Source: an uncultured Acidimicrobiia bacterium
GTDB lineage: Bacteria; Actinomycetota; Acidimicrobiia; Spongiisociales; Spongiisociaceae
Reading direction: 5' to 3'
DNA length: 8,063 nucleotides
NCBI GenBank assembly: GCA_937900165.1
Contig: CALCCX010000320.1
Coordinates: 1-8,063, forward strand
In this document: positions 5,805-8,063 of the stretch, piece after piece
How positions within the stretch are numbered: the stretch's first letter is position 1
Layout of the letters: each line of letters begins with the position of its first letter
Translations under genes and position numbers: made by a program
The notes under the pieces: model-generated
What the model saw: only the letters and a program-made list of their open reading frames with translations
Database searches by the model: none
What the model was told of the DNA's origin: nothing

Positions 5805-6185
5805 TCAATCTGCCAGAAACAGGGAAGCCTGGATGGTTCTCGCAGCCCTCTCGAACCCCAGGCCCCGATAGGCACTCGGTGCGTCATTGCCTCGGATTCT
5901 GGCCACCAGGTATGCACCCACGTACCGATGGACGAACCGGAAACGACCGTATTCTCGCCACTGCTCGATATGCACCAGTTCGTGGACGATGAGGGGGGCG
6001 AGATCACCGAAGGGGCACTCGAGCGATGAGGGAGTCACATAGATACCCCATGGAAGCGCAATTGCCTGGAAGCGACCAGTGTGAATCGGCCGGAGCCATA
6101 TAGGCGCAGACCTGACTCTCACCTCAGATGGGTCGACTGGCGATCGTGCCGACCAGGCGAGAGACAAACCCGGAACCGGGTCCAA
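5805..6185 (-). CDS. Small HELVH-motif protein, putative zinc metallopeptidase-like
   Basis: The 126-residue protein has the zinc-binding signature H-E-x-x-H at 68-72 within PLIVHELVHIEQWREYG (64-80). A basic, aromatic stretch RFRFVHRYVGAYLVARIRG (81-99) follows, then AYRGLGFERAAR (105-116). Glu112 is a plausible third metal ligand. The hydrophobic strand and helix leading into HELVH are typical of gluzincin-type peptidases. The size and the HELVHIEQW wording recall short uncharacterised actinobacterial proteins and the zinc motif of the DUF4157 family. I do not recognise a named gene. There is no signal peptide; at most one short amphipathic segment might touch the membrane. The only start that keeps the whole frame is TTG 6185, 22 bp after leuS; GTG at residue 22 is an alternative. 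Codon preference resembles its neighbours. Proteolytic activity is unproven. Confidence 0.72.
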   Translation of the reverse strand: MDPVPGLSLAWSARSPVDPSEVRVRSAPIWLRPIHTGRFQAIALPWGIYVTPSSLECPFGDLAPLIVHELVHIEQWREYGRFRFVHRYVGAYLVARIRGNDAPSAYRGLGFERAARTIQASLFLAD

Positions 6186-6207
6186 GAAAGTCGCGGCGGT
6201 GAGGTGA

Positions 6208-8005
<1,798 letters not shown>

Positions 8006-8063
8006 AGATCGGAAGAGCGTCGTGTAGGGAAAGAGTGTAGATCTCGGTGGTCGCCGTATCATT
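8006..8063 (-). other. Illumina P5/Read-1 adapter contamination (right end)
   Basis: From AGATCGGAAGAGCGTCGTG at 8006 to the last base, the sequence is, as I remember it, an exact reverse complement of the 58-base Illumina P5 plus Read-1 adapter. It mirrors 87-144. Native DNA ends at 8005, inside leuS. The adapter adds the false C-terminal residues GRASCRERV to a plus-strand open frame that ends at 8040. Confidence 0.98.

Noticed and set aside
5505..6029. Plus-strand open frame of 174 residues across the kinase/HELVH boundary
   Set aside because: It has no recognisable motif and lies opposite the kinase membrane domain and the HELVH motif.

Overview
The window is one complete assembled contig rather than a slice of a longer replicon. 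The native DNA runs from about 145 to 8005. It is flanked by two inverted copies of the Illumina P5/Read-1 adapter (87-144 and 8006-8063), and a pyrimidine-rich low-complexity tail (1-86) lies outside the left copy. The high-GC native DNA, the use of GTG and TTG starts, and the gene order leuS ... comEA-comEC on one strand suggest an actinobacterium (Actinomycetota), possibly Acidimicrobiia. The rank below phylum is a guess.

Minus strand, in transcription order: a 5'-truncated leuS (leucyl-tRNA synthetase, 8005-6208), a small HELVH zinc-peptidase-like protein (6185-5805), and a six-pass membrane sensor histidine kinase with two probable GAF domains (5765-3465). The gaps between these are only about 22 and 39 bp, so they may be one transcript. 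Further left on the same strand are comEA (1109-507) and the first 122 codons of comEC (510-145). These two are coupled by a 4-base stop/start overlap and encode the DNA receptor and membrane channel of natural transformation.

Plus strand: a three-gene cassette lies between the two minus-strand blocks. It holds a PPK2-family polyphosphate kinase (1292-2095), a GNAT acetyltransferase (2119-2835) and a short-chain dehydrogenase (2835-3596). Spacing is 23 bp and then a 1-base TGATG overlap, so it is probably an operon. The 182-bp divergent region before it (1110-1291) contains a candidate leaderless promoter for ppk2 and a perfect-looking GC-rich palindrome placed where a regulator could bind. 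At the other end, the dehydrogenase and histidine kinase genes converge and overlap by 132 bp.

I see no RNA gene, CRISPR array, transposon, phage gene or defence system. Most of the content is ordinary housekeeping or signalling. The points worth a second look are the adapter artefacts (which create false ORFs and false protein ends), the palindrome plus leaderless promoter before ppk2, the antisense gene overlap, the altered H-box of the kinase, the long insertion before the KMSKS motif of LeuRS, and the small HELVH protein.
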